Below are positions 5,171 through 5,179 of a DNA stretch of 5,179 nucleotides, piece after piece. The stretch lies in contig JACQUN010000191.1 in the NCBI GenBank assembly GCA_016210285.1, positions 1 to 5,179 of the forward strand, read 5' to 3'. Position numbers and translations under genes: made by a program. The first letter of the stretch is position 1. Every line of letters begins with the position of its first letter. Origin of the DNA: Chloroflexota bacterium. Lineage in GTDB: Bacteria > Chloroflexota > Dehalococcoidia > UBA1127 > JACQUN01. The notes under the pieces are model-generated. The model did not search any database. It had not been told where the DNA came from and saw nothing but the letters and a program-made list of their open reading frames with translations.

Positions 5171-5179
5171 CCCAGACCC

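Noticed and set aside
1..5179. tRNA, rRNA, CRISPR array or insertion sequence
   Set aside because: No tRNA or rRNA signature, no regularly spaced direct repeats and no transposase reading frame were seen on either strand.

Overview
The window is a GC-rich bacterial segment in which every gene I can support lies on the minus strand, so transcription runs from high to low coordinates. It holds six protein genes: a CPBP-family membrane protease, trpA, aroH (chorismate mutase), aroF (DAHP synthase), ribF and the first 193 codons of tyrS, which runs off the left edge. The enzymes are all of common bacterial types. The intergenic palindromes (one with the core CTGAGCTTGTCGAAA, another with a CATTCTGAG...AAAGAATC frame) look like short repeats I associate with Chloroflexota and other GC-rich environmental genomes. 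That taxonomic guess is inference and weak.

Right part (about 2910-5179). An upstream region of about 200 bp contains a repeat-like element, a hairpin, a plausible sigma70-type promoter and a dyad lying over its -10. It leads into the CPBP gene, which is followed after 4 nt by trpA, after 2 nt by aroH, then by a 151-nt spacer and aroF. AroF catalyses the entry step of the shikimate pathway, AroH turns chorismate towards Phe/Tyr, and TrpA catalyses part of the last step of Trp synthesis. The run is therefore an aromatic amino acid operon that touches the entry, the branch point and the end of the pathway. No trpB lies next to trpA; the membrane protease is there instead.

The aroH-aroF spacer is not empty. 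An open frame of 48 codons starts in a TGATG overlap with the aroH stop and ends 5 nt before aroF. Inside it, a full-consensus Shine-Dalgarno (AGGAGGTG) precedes an in-frame ATG that would make only the octapeptide MKEPKFRR. This is the most gene-like unexplained signal in the window and may be a translated leader controlling aroF.

Left part (1-1865). A 328-nt gap follows aroF. It contains a strong extended -10 promoter (TTGACC, 17 nt, TAGGAT preceded by TGC) that should drive ribF-tyrS. The predicted 5' leader is about 185 nt and holds two related long palindromes. One of them sits in a fold that can be drawn as a three-way junction; the other is followed by GATTTTCT. ribF and tyrS are 4 nt apart and probably translationally coupled.
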